Assembly (NCBI RefSeq): GCF_014873955.1
Contig: NZ_JADBED010000001.1
Location: forward strand, 1 to 64,000
DNA length: 64,000 bases
Direction of reading: 5' to 3'
Source: Nesterenkonia lutea
Lineage (GTDB): Bacteria; Actinomycetota; Actinomycetes; Actinomycetales; Micrococcaceae
Shown: piece by piece, positions 13,955-22,735 of the stretch
How positions within the stretch are numbered: position 1 is the stretch's first letter
Layout: every line of letters starts with the position of its first letter
Made by a program: the position numbers and the translations under genes
Notes under the pieces: generated by a model
The model's input: only the letters and a program-made list of their open reading frames with translations
Told to the model about the DNA's origin: nothing
Databases searched by the model: none

Positions 13955-14806
13955 ATGGCCCGCAGTTCAGAGACCCCCGACAACGCCAGCGCGCGCGAGA
14001 AGGCGCGCAGGATGCAGCAGGATCAGGAACGCAAGCAGAAGCTCACCTCAGTGCTGCTGCGCGTCGGCGTCGTGGTGGTGGCGCTCGCCGTGGTCATCGG
14101 CCTGACCATCTTCGTGGTGAACCGTGATGACTCCGGTCCTGCCGCCAGCGAGGGCCCGGCCCCGGCAGCGGCCAATGAGCAGGGCGGGTTCGTGCTGACC
14201 TCCTCCACCGAGCTGGCCGAGGGCGATGACCTGGGCCAGGTGGACGCCGCTGAGATCGAAGAGCCCGAGTCGGAGATGCCTCCCGGGGTCACCGAGCGTG
14301 AAGCCGGTGAAGTCCCACACATCGTCATCTACATCGACGCCTACTGCATCCACTGCGCCAACTTCGAGGCCGAGCACTCCGCTCAGCTGTCGGAGTGGCT
14401 GGACGAGGGTCTGGTCACCGTGGAATACCGCACGGTCTCCTACCTGAGCTCCTCCACGAACTACCCGGCGCGTGCGGCCAACGCCTTCGCCTGCATGGCC
14501 GAGGAGTCCCCGGAGAGCTACAGCGCCTATGTCGCCCAGGTCACCGCCAACCGGGTCGACAACGACGAGATCTCCGACGACGATCTCGCCGCCCTGGCCA
14601 GCGAAACCTACGATGCCGACATCACCCAGTGCGTGGACGACGGCACGTACCGCGCCTTCGCGAGCTACACCACCCGCCATGCACAGGCCGCCGGCATCGA
14701 GGGCACACCGAGCGTCTACGTGGACGAGGTCTCCTGGGCCGACTCCGAGCGCCCCTTCCGGGAACTTGTCGAAGAACACATCGAGGAATATCAGTCGGAG
14801 AGCTGA
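13955..14806 (+). CDS. Membrane-anchored DsbA-like thioredoxin-fold protein
   Basis: A 283-residue protein with a charged N-terminus, one membrane segment at about residues 31-53 (VLLRVGVVVVALAVVIGLTI), and an acidic Ala/Glu-rich linker. An extracytoplasmic DsbA-type domain follows. The redox motif is C-I-H-C in IDAYCIHCANFE and the cis-proline loop is GIEGTPSVYVDE. DsbA-like proteins usually oxidise or isomerise disulfides in secreted proteins. The CIHC dipeptide differs from the common CPxC. GGAG lies before the ATG. A tRNA gene follows downstream. Confidence 0.85.
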   Translation: MARSSETPDNASAREKARRMQQDQERKQKLTSVLLRVGVVVVALAVVIGLTIFVVNRDDSGPAASEGPAPAAANEQGGFVLTSSTELAEGDDLGQVDAAEIEEPESEMPPGVTEREAGEVPHIVIYIDAYCIHCANFEAEHSAQLSEWLDEGLVTVEYRTVSYLSSSTNYPARAANAFACMAEESPESYSAYVAQVTANRVDNDEISDDDLAALASETYDADITQCVDDGTYRAFASYTTRHAQAAGIEGTPSVYVDEVSWADSERPFRELVEEHIEEYQSES

Positions 14807-14859
14807 CGTTCACGAACTGATACCATCGGTGACTGGCGTCCTGCCCAGCAGGGCGCCCT

Positions 14860-14932
14860 GCCTCCTTAGCTCAGCTGGTAGAGCAGCTGTCTTGTAAACA
14901 GCAGGTCGTCGGTTCGAACCCGGCAGGGGGCT
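14860..14932 (+). tRNA. tRNA-Thr (TGT)
   Basis: Acceptor GCCTCCT pairs with AGGGGGC (one G-U). Anticodon stem GCTGT/ACAGC closes loop CTTGTAA, giving anticodon TGT. The T-arm contains GGTTCGAACCC. No CCA is encoded. Confidence 0.95.
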
Positions 14933-14937
14933 CTCGA

Positions 14938-14980
14938 AACCCCAGAGTGGTATCGCCTCAGCGGTGACCACTCTGGGGTT
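14938..14980 (+). terminator. Terminator after tRNA-Thr
   Basis: AACCCCAGAGTGGT at 14938-14951 pairs perfectly over 14 bp with 14967-14980, followed by CTTTAGTGTT. It lies just before the ribosome-binding site of the MFS gene and separates it from the tRNA. Confidence 0.7.
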
Positions 14981-15003
14981 CTTTAGTGTTCTATGGAGGA
15001 TCA

Positions 15004-16602
15004 GTGTCCGCTTCACCCGAGAAGGCCGCGTCTCAGACGTCGGCCGCCCAGGCTCCCTCAGCACCACCGCGCGACGGCGGCAGGCTTCCCGCCGGCGACA
15101 AGCTCACCATCGGCGCGCTGCTGGTCTCCACCTTCGTGATGATCCTCAACGAGACCCTGATGAACGTGGCGCTGCAGCCCCTCATGGAGGAGTTCCAGGT
15201 CACCGAGCCGACCATCCAATGGCTGACCACGGCGTTCATGCTCACTCTGGCCATCGTGATTCCGATCACCGGCTTCCTCATGCAGCGCTACAGCCTGCGG
15301 GCCGTCTTCACCGCCGCCATGGCCCTGTTCATCCTGGGCACCGCGCTGGCCGCGGCCGCGCCGGGCTTCGAGGTCCTGCTGGCCGGGCGCGTGGTCCAGG
15401 CCAGCGGCACGGCCATCATGCTGCCGCTGATGATGACCACGGTGCTGACCCTGGTGCCGCTGCACCGGCGCGGCGTGGTCATGGGCAACATCTCCATCGT
15501 GATCTCCGTGGCCCCGGCCACCGGCCCCGCGCTCTCCGGACTCATCCTGCACATCGCCGAATGGCGCTGGCTGTTCCTGATGATCCTGCCGATCGCCGTC
15601 ATCGCCCTCGTCCTCGGCCGTCCTCGGCTCAACAATGACCCGGGCACCAGGGGCAAGGGCCTGTCGATCCCCTCGCTGCTGCTGGCAGTCCCCGGCTTCG
15701 GCGGCGTGGTCTACGGGATCAGCCAGATCGGCGGCGGTCACGGCACCCAGGAGGTCACCGCCGACTCCGCCCCGGGCGTGGACCCGGTGGCCGTCGCGGT
15801 GCTCATCGTCGGTGTCGTGTGTCTGACCGCCTTCGCGCTGCTGCAGGTCAAGCTGCAGAAGACGGATTCGGCCCTGCTGAACCTCAAGCCCTTCGCCTTC
15901 ACCATGTACACCCGTGCCCTGGGCATGATGCTGCTGATGATGATCGCGCTGTTCGGCGCGCTCATCCTCCTGCCGCTGTTCCTGCAGACCGTGCGCGGAC
16001 TGGACACGCTGCAGACCGGGCTGATCATGCTGCCGGGTGGTCTGCTGATGGCCCTGATGGCCCCCTTCGTGGGACGCATCTACGACCGGGTCGGCCCCAA
16101 GCCGCTGGTCATCCCAGGCGCCTCGATCCTGATCATCGCGCTGTTCTGCATGAGCCTGCTGACCGCCACCACCCCGGTGCCGCTGGTGCTCGGCCTGCAC
16201 CTGTTCCTCTCCAGCGGCCTGGCGCTGCTGTTCACCCCGGCCTTCACCACGGCGCTGAACCCGTTGCCCAAGGCCCTGTACTCCCACGGCACTGCCGCGC
16301 TGAACACGCTGCAGCAGCTGGCTGCGGCCATCGGCACCGCGGCGCTCGTGGCAGCGGTCGGTCTGGGCACCGCCGCGGCGGTAAACTCGGGGATGAACCC
16401 TGAGGATGCCGCGGTGGAGGGCTTCAGCACCGCGTTCCGGCTCGCCGCGGCGCTCAGCGTGGGCACCCTGATCCTGGGCGCCACGCTGCGCGCGACTCCG
16501 GCTGAGACCGGGACCGAGCGCGACAGCCACCCCGGCACCACGACGGACACCGACGTCGAGGACCGAGCCCAGGCGCAGGCGGGTTCCACCCCCACGTCCT
16601 GA
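15004..16602 (+). CDS. MFS drug-exporter-like transporter (DHA2 family)
   Basis: A 532-residue integral membrane protein with about 14 predicted helices, the DHA2 (EmrB/QacA) pattern. Typical segments are VSTFVMILNETLMNVALQPL in helix 1, IQWLTTAFMLTLAIVIPITG, and RVVQASGTAIMLPLMMT containing the motif-C-like region. A hydrophilic tail rich in T, D and E ends the protein. The GTG at 15004 is preceded by GGAGGA at five bases, better than the upstream GTG at 14986. The substrate cannot be told; efflux of drugs or metabolites is usual. No regulator is adjacent. Confidence 0.9.
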   Translation: MSASPEKAASQTSAAQAPSAPPRDGGRLPAGDKLTIGALLVSTFVMILNETLMNVALQPLMEEFQVTEPTIQWLTTAFMLTLAIVIPITGFLMQRYSLRAVFTAAMALFILGTALAAAAPGFEVLLAGRVVQASGTAIMLPLMMTTVLTLVPLHRRGVVMGNISIVISVAPATGPALSGLILHIAEWRWLFLMILPIAVIALVLGRPRLNNDPGTRGKGLSIPSLLLAVPGFGGVVYGISQIGGGHGTQEVTADSAPGVDPVAVAVLIVGVVCLTAFALLQVKLQKTDSALLNLKPFAFTMYTRALGMMLLMMIALFGALILLPLFLQTVRGLDTLQTGLIMLPGGLLMALMAPFVGRIYDRVGPKPLVIPGASILIIALFCMSLLTATTPVPLVLGLHLFLSSGLALLFTPAFTTALNPLPKALYSHGTAALNTLQQLAAAIGTAALVAAVGLGTAAAVNSGMNPEDAAVEGFSTAFRLAAALSVGTLILGATLRATPAETGTERDSHPGTTTDTDVEDRAQAQAGSTPTS

Positions 16603-16683
16603 CCCGGACTTGATCAGCGGGGCCGGTCCTGGCTCGGCCCGGCTCGAGCGAGTCAGCCAGGGAGCCTGACGTCCGAGAGCTCC

Positions 16684-16725
16684 ACGAGCCCCGCAGCGCC
16701 TGTGCGCAGACGCTGCGGGGCTCGT
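16684..16725. terminator. Bidirectional terminator between MFS gene and azlD
   Basis: ACGAGCCCCGCAGCG at 16684-16698 pairs perfectly with 16711-16725 (15 bp, 12-base loop). It lies between two converging genes and ends one base before the azlD stop codon, so it can serve both strands. Confidence 0.7.
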
Positions 16726-16726
16726 C

Positions 16727-17032
16727 TCATCCCAGTGCGCGGATCCCTGCGGCGGCGGCGGCTCCGATGAGCACCACCACGATGAACGGGGCGCGCAGCA
16801 TCAATGCCACGGCGGCCGCCAGCAGGGCGCCCAGCCGGGCGTCGATGGCCACTCCCTGCTCGGCGGAGAAGGTGTTCATGGCCACCAGCGCGGCAAGCAG
16901 CCCGATGGTGAGCATGGCCGAGATCCGTCCCACCGCGGGGTGTCTGAGCCAGTCCTGCGGCACGAGATAGCCGAGCAGCTTCGTGGCGTACACGGCAGCG
17001 CAGGCCGCCAGCACCCAGAGCCACAGACTCAT
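16727..17032 (-). CDS. azlD: AzlD-family branched-chain amino-acid transport subunit
   Basis: A 101-residue, very hydrophobic protein with about four helices. The N-terminal TKLLGYLVP motif is typical of AzlD, the small partner of AzlC. Together they form an exporter of branched-chain amino acids or analogues. Its ATG overlaps the azlC stop by four bases (ATGA), so the two are translationally coupled. Confidence 0.88.
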   Translation of the reverse strand: MSLWLWVLAACAAVYATKLLGYLVPQDWLRHPAVGRISAMLTIGLLAALVAMNTFSAEQGVAIDARLGALLAAAVALMLRAPFIVVVLIGAAAAAGIRALG

Positions 17033-17739
17033 GAGCGGCCCCCTCTCGAGGCGAGGCCCCAGACGACGGCGAGGACCGCAGCCGCCAGCACCGGGATCCC
17101 GGGGGCCAGCATCGGCATGGTCAGCGTGGTGATGAGCGCGGCCAGCACGGCGAGCGCCCAGGAGTCCAGGGACTTCAGCCGCGGCCAGAGCAGACCGAGA
17201 AAGGCGGCCACCACCGCGCCGTCGAGCCCCAGCGCCTCCGGGTCAGCGATGACGTCCCCGAGCAGGGCGCCCAGCACCGTGGCCAGGTTCCAGAACAGGT
17301 AGCAGGCGATCCCCGCGCCCCAGAAGCCTCTTCGCTGTTCCAGCGGATCCGTGGCTGACATCGCGACTGCGGCGGACTCGTCGATGGTGATCTGGGCCGC
17401 CGCCAGCCGGCTGAGTCCCTTCGGGTTCAGGAGAGCCTTCATCTGCACGGCGTAGATCGTGTTGCGCCCGCTGAGCAGGGTCGAGGCCCCCAGCGCGGCA
17501 GCCCCGGTGCCTCCCGAGGCGAGAATGCCGATGAACGCGAACTGAGAGGCGCCGCTGAACAGCAGCGCCGAGAGCGCCACCGTCTGCCACAGGGTCATCC
17601 CTGCCGCGGTGGACAGCGCGCCGAAGGAGACGCCGTAGAGGGAGATTGCGCCAGCGATGGACAGTCCCGTGCGCAGGGCGGGGGATCGTCGCAGCGGAGA
17701 GCGCTGTTCGGCGCTCGCGGAGGGGGGCGGAGGTGACAC
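17029..17739 (-). CDS. azlC: AzlC-family branched-chain amino-acid exporter
   Basis: A 236-residue membrane protein. Family landmarks are GAISLYGVSFGALSTAAG, LLFSGASQFAFIGIL, and SGRNTIYAVQMKALL. The GTG at 17739 was chosen because the open frame upstream (to 18588) lies antisense to another gene and adds no family sequence; no strong ribosome-binding site is visible. The substrate is presumed to be branched-chain amino acids from the family; specificity is not shown by the sequence. Confidence 0.88.
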   Translation of the reverse strand: MSPPPPSASAEQRSPLRRSPALRTGLSIAGAISLYGVSFGALSTAAGMTLWQTVALSALLFSGASQFAFIGILASGGTGAAALGASTLLSGRNTIYAVQMKALLNPKGLSRLAAAQITIDESAAVAMSATDPLEQRRGFWGAGIACYLFWNLATVLGALLGDVIADPEALGLDGAVVAAFLGLLWPRLKSLDSWALAVLAALITTLTMPMLAPGIPVLAAAVLAVVWGLASRGGRS

Positions 17740-17859
17740 GCGTGCAAGTCTAAGGAATAGTGCGCTCGCTGGGGCGTTGTGAGAGGAGAAGCGCGGGGCA
17801 CATGCTCGCCCTGCGGACCCGATCGGACCAGATGATCCCTGGTCCCTAAGGAGAATCTC

Positions 17860-18558
17860 ATGGCTGAATCCCAGCGCGTCGTCATCCTCGGCGGTCACGG
17901 CAAGATCGCTCTGCTGGCCGCCCCCAAGCTCGTCGCCGCCGGCTTCACGGTGGAGTCCGTGATCAGGAACCCGGATCAGTCCGCGGATGTCGCTGAGGCC
18001 GGTGCTGCTCCGCGAGTGCTCGACATCGAGTCGGCCGAGACCAGTGAGATGGCCGAGGCCTTCGCCGGAGCCCACGCAGTCGTGTTCGCCGCAGGAGCCG
18101 GTGGCGGTGACCCGGCACGGACCAAGGCGGTGGACCAGGAAGCTGCCGTGCGGAGCATGGACGCCGCTGTCCAGGCCGGAGTCTCCCGCTATGTGATGGT
18201 CTCCTACGCACGCAGCCAGACGGACATCGAGACGGTGGACCCGAAGAGCTCCTTCTACCCCTACGCCCTCGCCAAGCACCAGGCCGACAACCACCTGCGC
18301 GCCAGCGCCCTGGACTTCACCATCCTGGGCCCCGGCGCGCTGACCCTGGAGCCGGCCAGCGAGAAGATCACCGTGCTCGATCCGGCCACCGCCGGCGAGG
18401 TCATGTCCGCCGAGGGAGCCTCGGTGGACACCTCGCGGGAGAACGTCGCCGAGGTCATCACAGAGACCCTGCGCAGCGGCTCGGCGGTGCGTGCGACGGT
18501 GAACTTCCTCGATGGCGAGACCCCCATCCAGGAGGCCCTGGCGTCGGTTTCGTCCTGA
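17860..18558 (+). CDS. NAD(P)-binding oxidoreductase (atypical SDR, NmrA/YwnB-like)
   Basis: A 232-residue Rossmann protein. The nucleotide-binding glycine loop is VVILGGHGKIALLAAPKL. VFAAGAGGGDPARTKAVDQE follows, and YPYALAKHQADNHLRAS contains a Y...K pair. The C-terminal VNFLDGETPIQEAL is typical of the SDR a5-like group. Members bind NAD(P) and act as reductases or redox sensors; the substrate is unknown. AAGGAG stands eight bases before the ATG. The gene is monocistronic, divergent from azlC and followed by a hairpin and tRNA-Val. Confidence 0.85.
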   Translation: MAESQRVVILGGHGKIALLAAPKLVAAGFTVESVIRNPDQSADVAEAGAAPRVLDIESAETSEMAEAFAGAHAVVFAAGAGGGDPARTKAVDQEAAVRSMDAAVQAGVSRYVMVSYARSQTDIETVDPKSSFYPYALAKHQADNHLRASALDFTILGPGALTLEPASEKITVLDPATAGEVMSAEGASVDTSRENVAEVITETLRSGSAVRATVNFLDGETPIQEALASVSS

Positions 18559-18580
18559 GTCTGAACAGATGATAACCTTC

Positions 18581-18620
18581 TGAGGCACGTGAACGCGGTA
18601 TTCCGCGCGCAGGTGCCTCA
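18581..18620 (+). terminator. Two-tier hairpin abutting tRNA-Val
   Basis: TGAGGCAC at 18581-18588 pairs with GTGCCTCA at 18613-18620. Inside it, CGCGG at 18594-18598 pairs with CCGCG at 18603-18607 around a TATT loop, with a symmetric five-by-five internal loop. It lies between the preceding gene and the first base of tRNA-Val, and could be a terminator or a tRNA-processing leader. Confidence 0.45.
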
Positions 18621-18694
18621 GGATCTGTAGCTCAGTTGGTTAGAGCGCTCGCCTCACACGCGAGAGGTCGATGGTTCGAGTCCATTCAGATCCA
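18621..18694 (+). tRNA. tRNA-Val (CAC)
   Basis: Acceptor GGATCTG pairs with CAGATCC. Anticodon stem CTCGC/GCGAG closes loop CTCACAC, giving anticodon CAC. The T-arm contains GGTTCGAGTCC. Discriminator A, no encoded CCA. Confidence 0.95.
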
Positions 18695-18795
18695 CTTTCT
18701 TCGCCTGCACCCCAGGCACCATCACTCACCCGCTCCCCAAGGCCCCGGCATCTGCCAGGGTCCTTTTGTGGTTATGTTGCTTGCGAGGAGGGTTC

Positions 18796-20856
18796 GTGGC
18801 ACCCGAACACAGTGAACGGCACCCCACCGGGGACTACGTCGCCGAGGCCATCGACCCGGTGCGCGCCGAGTCCACTGCCGATGTCACCCACATCCCCGTG
18901 GTGCATTCAGCCCAGGACGACGTCGAAGAGACCCCCACCGGGTTCGTCCAGACGCTGCGCAGCTCCTTCGCCTCCTCCTGGCACGCGTCCGCCGAGGCAG
19001 AGGCTGCCCTGGAGTGGGAAGAGTACGACGTCGAGGCCGTGGCCCGCGCCGCCGAGCAGGACGAGACCGAGGCCGCGCGGCACGAGTACGTCGCCGACCC
19101 CATGTTCGAGCAGTCCTATTCCCGCCCGGGTGAGGACGGCCAGACCACCGACCACTATGCCTTCCCGATCACCGGTGACTGGCAGCAGACGGATCCCCTG
19201 GGTCCCCAGATCCCAACCGGCCCGCAGGAGACCACCACCTCCTGGTCCCAGCGCGTCGAGCACCCGCAGGCGCCTCAGTCGTCCGGTCTGATCAACCTGC
19301 CGCACAGCGCCCCGGGCGCCCCGCTGCGACAGTCGCCGCTGAGCCACTCCCCGGACCGGCGTCCCTCGGTGCTGCGGCCCTCCTGGCTGAGGAGCCGGGT
19401 CAAGGACCCGCTGCGCCGAAACACCGACTTTGATCCGAGCGTCTTTGACCACAAGCCCCGGTCTCCGCAGGTGCTGCGCAGGATCATGCAGGCGGAGCGC
19501 GCCGCCACCGGGATCGTGCCGATCGTGGATCGACTCGCGGGCACTCCCTATGAGAATCCCTATCAGGCCGAGCAGCACGTGGAGACCGACGAGCTGGCCA
19601 CGATCGCCTTCGTGCTCGATCTCGGTGAGGCGCTGTTCCGCTTCGGGGCCGGAGCCCTGGAGGTGGAAACCTCCATCATCGCGGTCACCGCCGCCTTCGG
19701 GATGAAGAACACCGATGCGGACATCACCAACCAGTCCATCAGCCTGAACTGGGCGCCCGAGGGAAAGATCCCCTACTCCCGAGTGCGGGTCGTGCGCTCC
19801 TGGTCCAACAACTTCAAGGCGCTCTCCGGAGTGCACCAGCTGGTCACCGACATCATCGCCGGAAGGCTCACCCGCAGCGACGCCGAGACTCGGCTCAGCG
19901 AGATCATTCGCGAGCCCAAACCCTATCCGCGCTGGATGGTGACCATCTGCGGTGCGATCTTCGCGAGCTTCTTCGCCTCCTTCCTCGGCGCGCCGATCCT
20001 CGATGCGTCGATGGGCTTCGCGGCGACGATTCTGGTGCTGTGGACCACGCGGCAGCTGGCCACCTGGAGGGTGCCCGAGTATTTCGGTCTCGCCGCGGGA
20101 GGGTTCGTGGTGACCTCGTTCGCGATGGCCGCGTTTGCAATGGATATGCCGATCCGGCCGTCCATGGTGGTGGCGGGTGGGCTGATGATTCTGCTGCCCT
20201 CCGCGCGCATCGTCTCGGCGATCCAGGATGGGATCAACGGATTCCCCATCACCGCCGCCGGTCGCCTGATGTCCTCGATGATCGCCTTCGCCGGTATGAC
20301 CTCGGGGATCATGGCCGCTGTGGTGATCGCCGACCTCCTCGGGGCACCGCCCATCGATCCGGCGGTGGGCCTGACCCGGATCTACCACCCCGCTGTGATG
20401 CTGGCTCTGGTCTTCCTCGCGGCCATGGCGGCCGCCGTGATCGAACAGGCGAGCTGGAGGCTGCTCATGCCGATCGGCGCTGTCTCCGCGCTCGGCTTCT
20501 GTGCCTTCTACGCAGCAGAGCTCATCGGCCTGGGGGAGCGCATCACCCCGGTGTTCGGCGCCGTGGTGGTGGGCGCCCTCGGGCGGATCCTCGCCCTGCG
20601 GCTGGGATCCCCGCAGCTCGTCATCGCCGTGCCCGCGATGATGTTCATGCTGCCCGGGCTGATGGTCTTCCGCGGGATGTACCAGATCGCCAGGGAGTCC
20701 GACGTGGGGAGCATGATGCTGGGGCTCACCGAGCTGTTCAACGCGCTCATCATCATCATGGCCATCGCCGCCGGGATCGTGCTCGGCGACGTGCTGATGA
20801 GACCGTTCACCGCGGGGCTCCAGTCCCATGAGCGGGCACGCACGCGCCGTCGCTGA
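18796..20856 (+). CDS. Threonine/serine exporter (ThrE family) with long N-terminal extension
   Basis: A 686-residue protein. Residues 1 to about 260 are hydrophilic, acidic and proline-rich. A DUF1212/ThrE-type domain follows, starting around ELATIAFVLDLGEALFRFGA and containing ALEVETSIIAVTAAFGM, then about ten membrane helices including VTICGAIFASFFASFLGAPI and a final MAIAAGIVLGDVLMRPF. The family exports threonine and serine, as first shown in Corynebacterium glutamicum. The GTG at 18796 is preceded by GGAGGG, clearly better than the upstream in-frame start. The extension is much longer than in the C. glutamicum protein (about 490 residues in all). Confidence 0.88.
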   Translation: MAPEHSERHPTGDYVAEAIDPVRAESTADVTHIPVVHSAQDDVEETPTGFVQTLRSSFASSWHASAEAEAALEWEEYDVEAVARAAEQDETEAARHEYVADPMFEQSYSRPGEDGQTTDHYAFPITGDWQQTDPLGPQIPTGPQETTTSWSQRVEHPQAPQSSGLINLPHSAPGAPLRQSPLSHSPDRRPSVLRPSWLRSRVKDPLRRNTDFDPSVFDHKPRSPQVLRRIMQAERAATGIVPIVDRLAGTPYENPYQAEQHVETDELATIAFVLDLGEALFRFGAGALEVETSIIAVTAAFGMKNTDADITNQSISLNWAPEGKIPYSRVRVVRSWSNNFKALSGVHQLVTDIIAGRLTRSDAETRLSEIIREPKPYPRWMVTICGAIFASFFASFLGAPILDASMGFAATILVLWTTRQLATWRVPEYFGLAAGGFVVTSFAMAAFAMDMPIRPSMVVAGGLMILLPSARIVSAIQDGINGFPITAAGRLMSSMIAFAGMTSGIMAAVVIADLLGAPPIDPAVGLTRIYHPAVMLALVFLAAMAAAVIEQASWRLLMPIGAVSALGFCAFYAAELIGLGERITPVFGAVVVGALGRILALRLGSPQLVIAVPAMMFMLPGLMVFRGMYQIARESDVGSMMLGLTELFNALIIIMAIAAGIVLGDVLMRPFTAGLQSHERARTRRR

Positions 20857-20949
20857 GCCGGCCTCGCCGTGGTGGAGCTGCCGGCGTGGTGCTGGCATCG
20901 TGCTGTCGGCGTGGTGGCTGCTGGGGTGACGCTGCTCTGCGGGCGTGAC

Positions 20950-21657
20950 TCAGTCGGCCGGGCTCGTCGGGCCGAGCCGCCAGTCCACCGGTGCCGCCCC
21001 CAGCTCCTCGAGCGCCTGATTGGCGCGTGAGAACGGGCGGGAGCCGAAGAATCCGCGTCGGGCCGAGAGCGGCGACGGGTGCGGGCTGGTGATGACCGCA
21101 GTGTGGGAGCCCTGGTCCAGCAGCGGCTCCATCTTGCGGGCATCGGCCCCCCAGAGGAGGGACACCAGCGGTGTCCCGCGGTCGACCAGCGCCTGCAGCG
21201 CCGCGGCCGTGATCTGTTCCCAGCCGATGCCGCGATGGGACCCGGGCGCCCCGGCCGCGACGGTGAGCACCCGGTTGAGCAGCAGCACGCCCTGCCCCGC
21301 CCAGGCGGTGAGGTCACCATGGGGGCTGGGCGGGATGCCCGCATCGGCCTCCAGCTCGGTGAAGATGTTCCTCAGGCTGCGTGGGAGCGGGCGCACGTGT
21401 GGATCCACGGCGAAGGACATGCCGATCGCGTGCCCCGGAGTCGGATAGGGATCCTGTCCGAGGATGAGCACCCTGACGTCGGCGAAGGGCTGTCGGAACG
21501 CGCGCAGAACCAGGTCCGGAGCGGGCAGCACCTGCTCTCCGGCGCTTCGCCGATGCGTCAGCGCCTCGCGCACCGTGTCGAAACGGTCTGCTTCGGGAGC
21601 GAGTGCGCGCTGCCAGCCTGCTTCCAGCGGAGCGACGAGTTCAGTGGAGAGTTCCAT
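20950..21657 (-). CDS. ung: Uracil-DNA glycosylase (family 1)
   Basis: Removes uracil from DNA in base-excision repair. The 235-residue protein carries the water-activating loop [11 protein letters not shown] with the catalytic aspartate, the segment [11 protein letters not shown], and the minor-groove loop [14 protein letters not shown] with the catalytic histidine. The ATG at 21657 was chosen on alignment; GTGGAG lies just upstream. Divergent from the DUF3263 gene. Confidence 0.94.
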   Translation of the reverse strand: MELSTELVAPLEAGWQRALAPEADRFDTVREALTHRRSAGEQVLPAPDLVLRAFRQPFADVRVLILGQDPYPTPGHAIGMSFAVDPHVRPLPRSLRNIFTELEADAGIPPSPHGDLTAWAGQGVLLLNRVLTVAAGAPGSHRGIGWEQITAAALQALVDRGTPLVSLLWGADARKMEPLLDQGSHTAVITSPHPSPLSARRGFFGSRPFSRANQALEELGAAPVDWRLGPTSPAD

Positions 21658-21758
21658 CGGCTCCACTGTAGGGCGGGCGCGGAGCGAACACACCGTCGAG
21701 CGCCTTCGGCGGTGATATTCCAGCAATGGCCTGCGCGCCGCCGTAAGATGACAGCGAG

Positions 21759-21992
21759 ATGATATCTGAGCAGGAGAAGAGGATGCTCGGCCTGGAGCGC
21801 CAGTGGTGGAAGTATGCCGGCGCCAAGGACGAGGCCATCACCGAGCAGCTGGCGATGTCCGCCGTGGCGTACTATCAGGCGCTGAACCGCCTGATCGACA
21901 CCGAGGCGGCCCTCGCCCATGACCCGATGCTGGTCAAGCGTCTGCGCCGCCAGAGGGAGGCCCGGCACCGCGCACGCGCGACGCGCCGGTGA
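21759..21992 (+). CDS. DUF3263 family protein
   Basis: A 77-residue basic protein beginning [20 protein letters not shown], with [16 protein letters not shown] in the middle and an Arg-rich tail. This is the DUF3263 pattern, a small actinobacterial family thought to have a helix-turn-helix-like fold; no function is established. It is followed 91 bases later by the LytR_C gene, an arrangement I recall from other actinobacteria but cannot verify here. Confidence 0.85.
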   Translation: MISEQEKRMLGLERQWWKYAGAKDEAITEQLAMSAVAYYQALNRLIDTEAALAHDPMLVKRLRRQREARHRARATRR

Positions 21993-22083
21993 GCGCGGCC
22001 GTCTGTCCGTCACGGGCAGTCGCCGGCCAGCTCCGGCGACGCCGGAACCCAGCACCGTACCCCGCACCTTGAGGACAGGATCT

Positions 22084-22716
22084 ATGAGCCAGCACCCACA
22101 CGATGAGTTCGACGACGTCCCGCCGTATCAGACGGGGGAGGCCGGCAAGCATCGGTCACCAGGCGCGGCGGGAACGGGTGCAGCAGGCCGCAGCGGCTTC
22201 CGTTGGATCGCTCTGCTCGCTGGATTCGTGCTGCTGGTCGGGGCCTTCGCCTATTTCATCGTGCCCATGCTGACCAGCTCCGATCCCGATTCCGAAGCAG
22301 GTGACGGTGAGGAGACGGTGACCGAATCCGAGGAGGGCTCCGAGGAGGAGTCCGCGGGGGAGGACGGCGAGGACCCCGAGGGTGAGGGGTCCGGCGAGGC
22401 TGAGCAGTCCTCGGGCCCGCAGCCTGCGACCGACACTGAGACTCCTGTCCAGGTCGCGAACTACCAGGGCGTCTCGGGTGGAGCGACGGCGATGTCGGCG
22501 GAGCTCGAGGAGCTCGACTACAACGTGGTCTGGGAAGGCAACTGGAACTTCGAGGCGCGTGAGGACACTCCTGCCGTGGTCTATCCGGTGGGTGCCGGGG
22601 AAGCTGAGATCGCGCAGGCGGAGTCACTGGTCGAGAGCTTCGACACGGGTGCCGCTGAAGAGCACCCCGACGTCAGCTACGTCACGCTGATCATCGGCAG
22701 CGAATACGAGGGCTGA
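22084..22716 (+). CDS. Membrane-anchored LytR C-terminal domain protein
   Basis: A 210-residue protein. After a short cytoplasmic N-terminus there is one membrane helix at about residues 42-62 (IALLAGFVLLVGAFAYFIVP), then a strongly acidic Glu/Asp/Ser linker of about 55 residues. The LytR_C domain follows, with TPVQVANYQGVSGGA and the ending SYVTLIIGSEYEG. These proteins sit outside the membrane near the cell wall, but their role is not known. AGGA lies before the ATG. The SDR gene starts 19 bases downstream. Confidence 0.85.
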   Translation: MSQHPHDEFDDVPPYQTGEAGKHRSPGAAGTGAAGRSGFRWIALLAGFVLLVGAFAYFIVPMLTSSDPDSEAGDGEETVTESEEGSEEESAGEDGEDPEGEGSGEAEQSSGPQPATDTETPVQVANYQGVSGGATAMSAELEELDYNVVWEGNWNFEAREDTPAVVYPVGAGEAEIAQAESLVESFDTGAAEEHPDVSYVTLIIGSEYEG

Positions 22717-22735
22717 TCCCGCGGAAGAGGTCCGG

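Noticed and set aside
15058..16530. 490-residue minus-strand open frame across the MFS gene
   Set aside because: Antisense to a clear transporter; Gln/Gly/His/Arg-rich with no domain.
17740..18588. N-terminal extension of AzlC
   Set aside because: The frame stays open by chance antisense to the NAD(P)-binding gene; the AzlC family starts close to 17739.
18907..20898. 663-residue minus-strand open frame across the ThrE gene
   Set aside because: Composed largely of His, Gly, Arg and Asp as expected for an antisense frame; ThrE on the plus strand has membrane helices and a good start.
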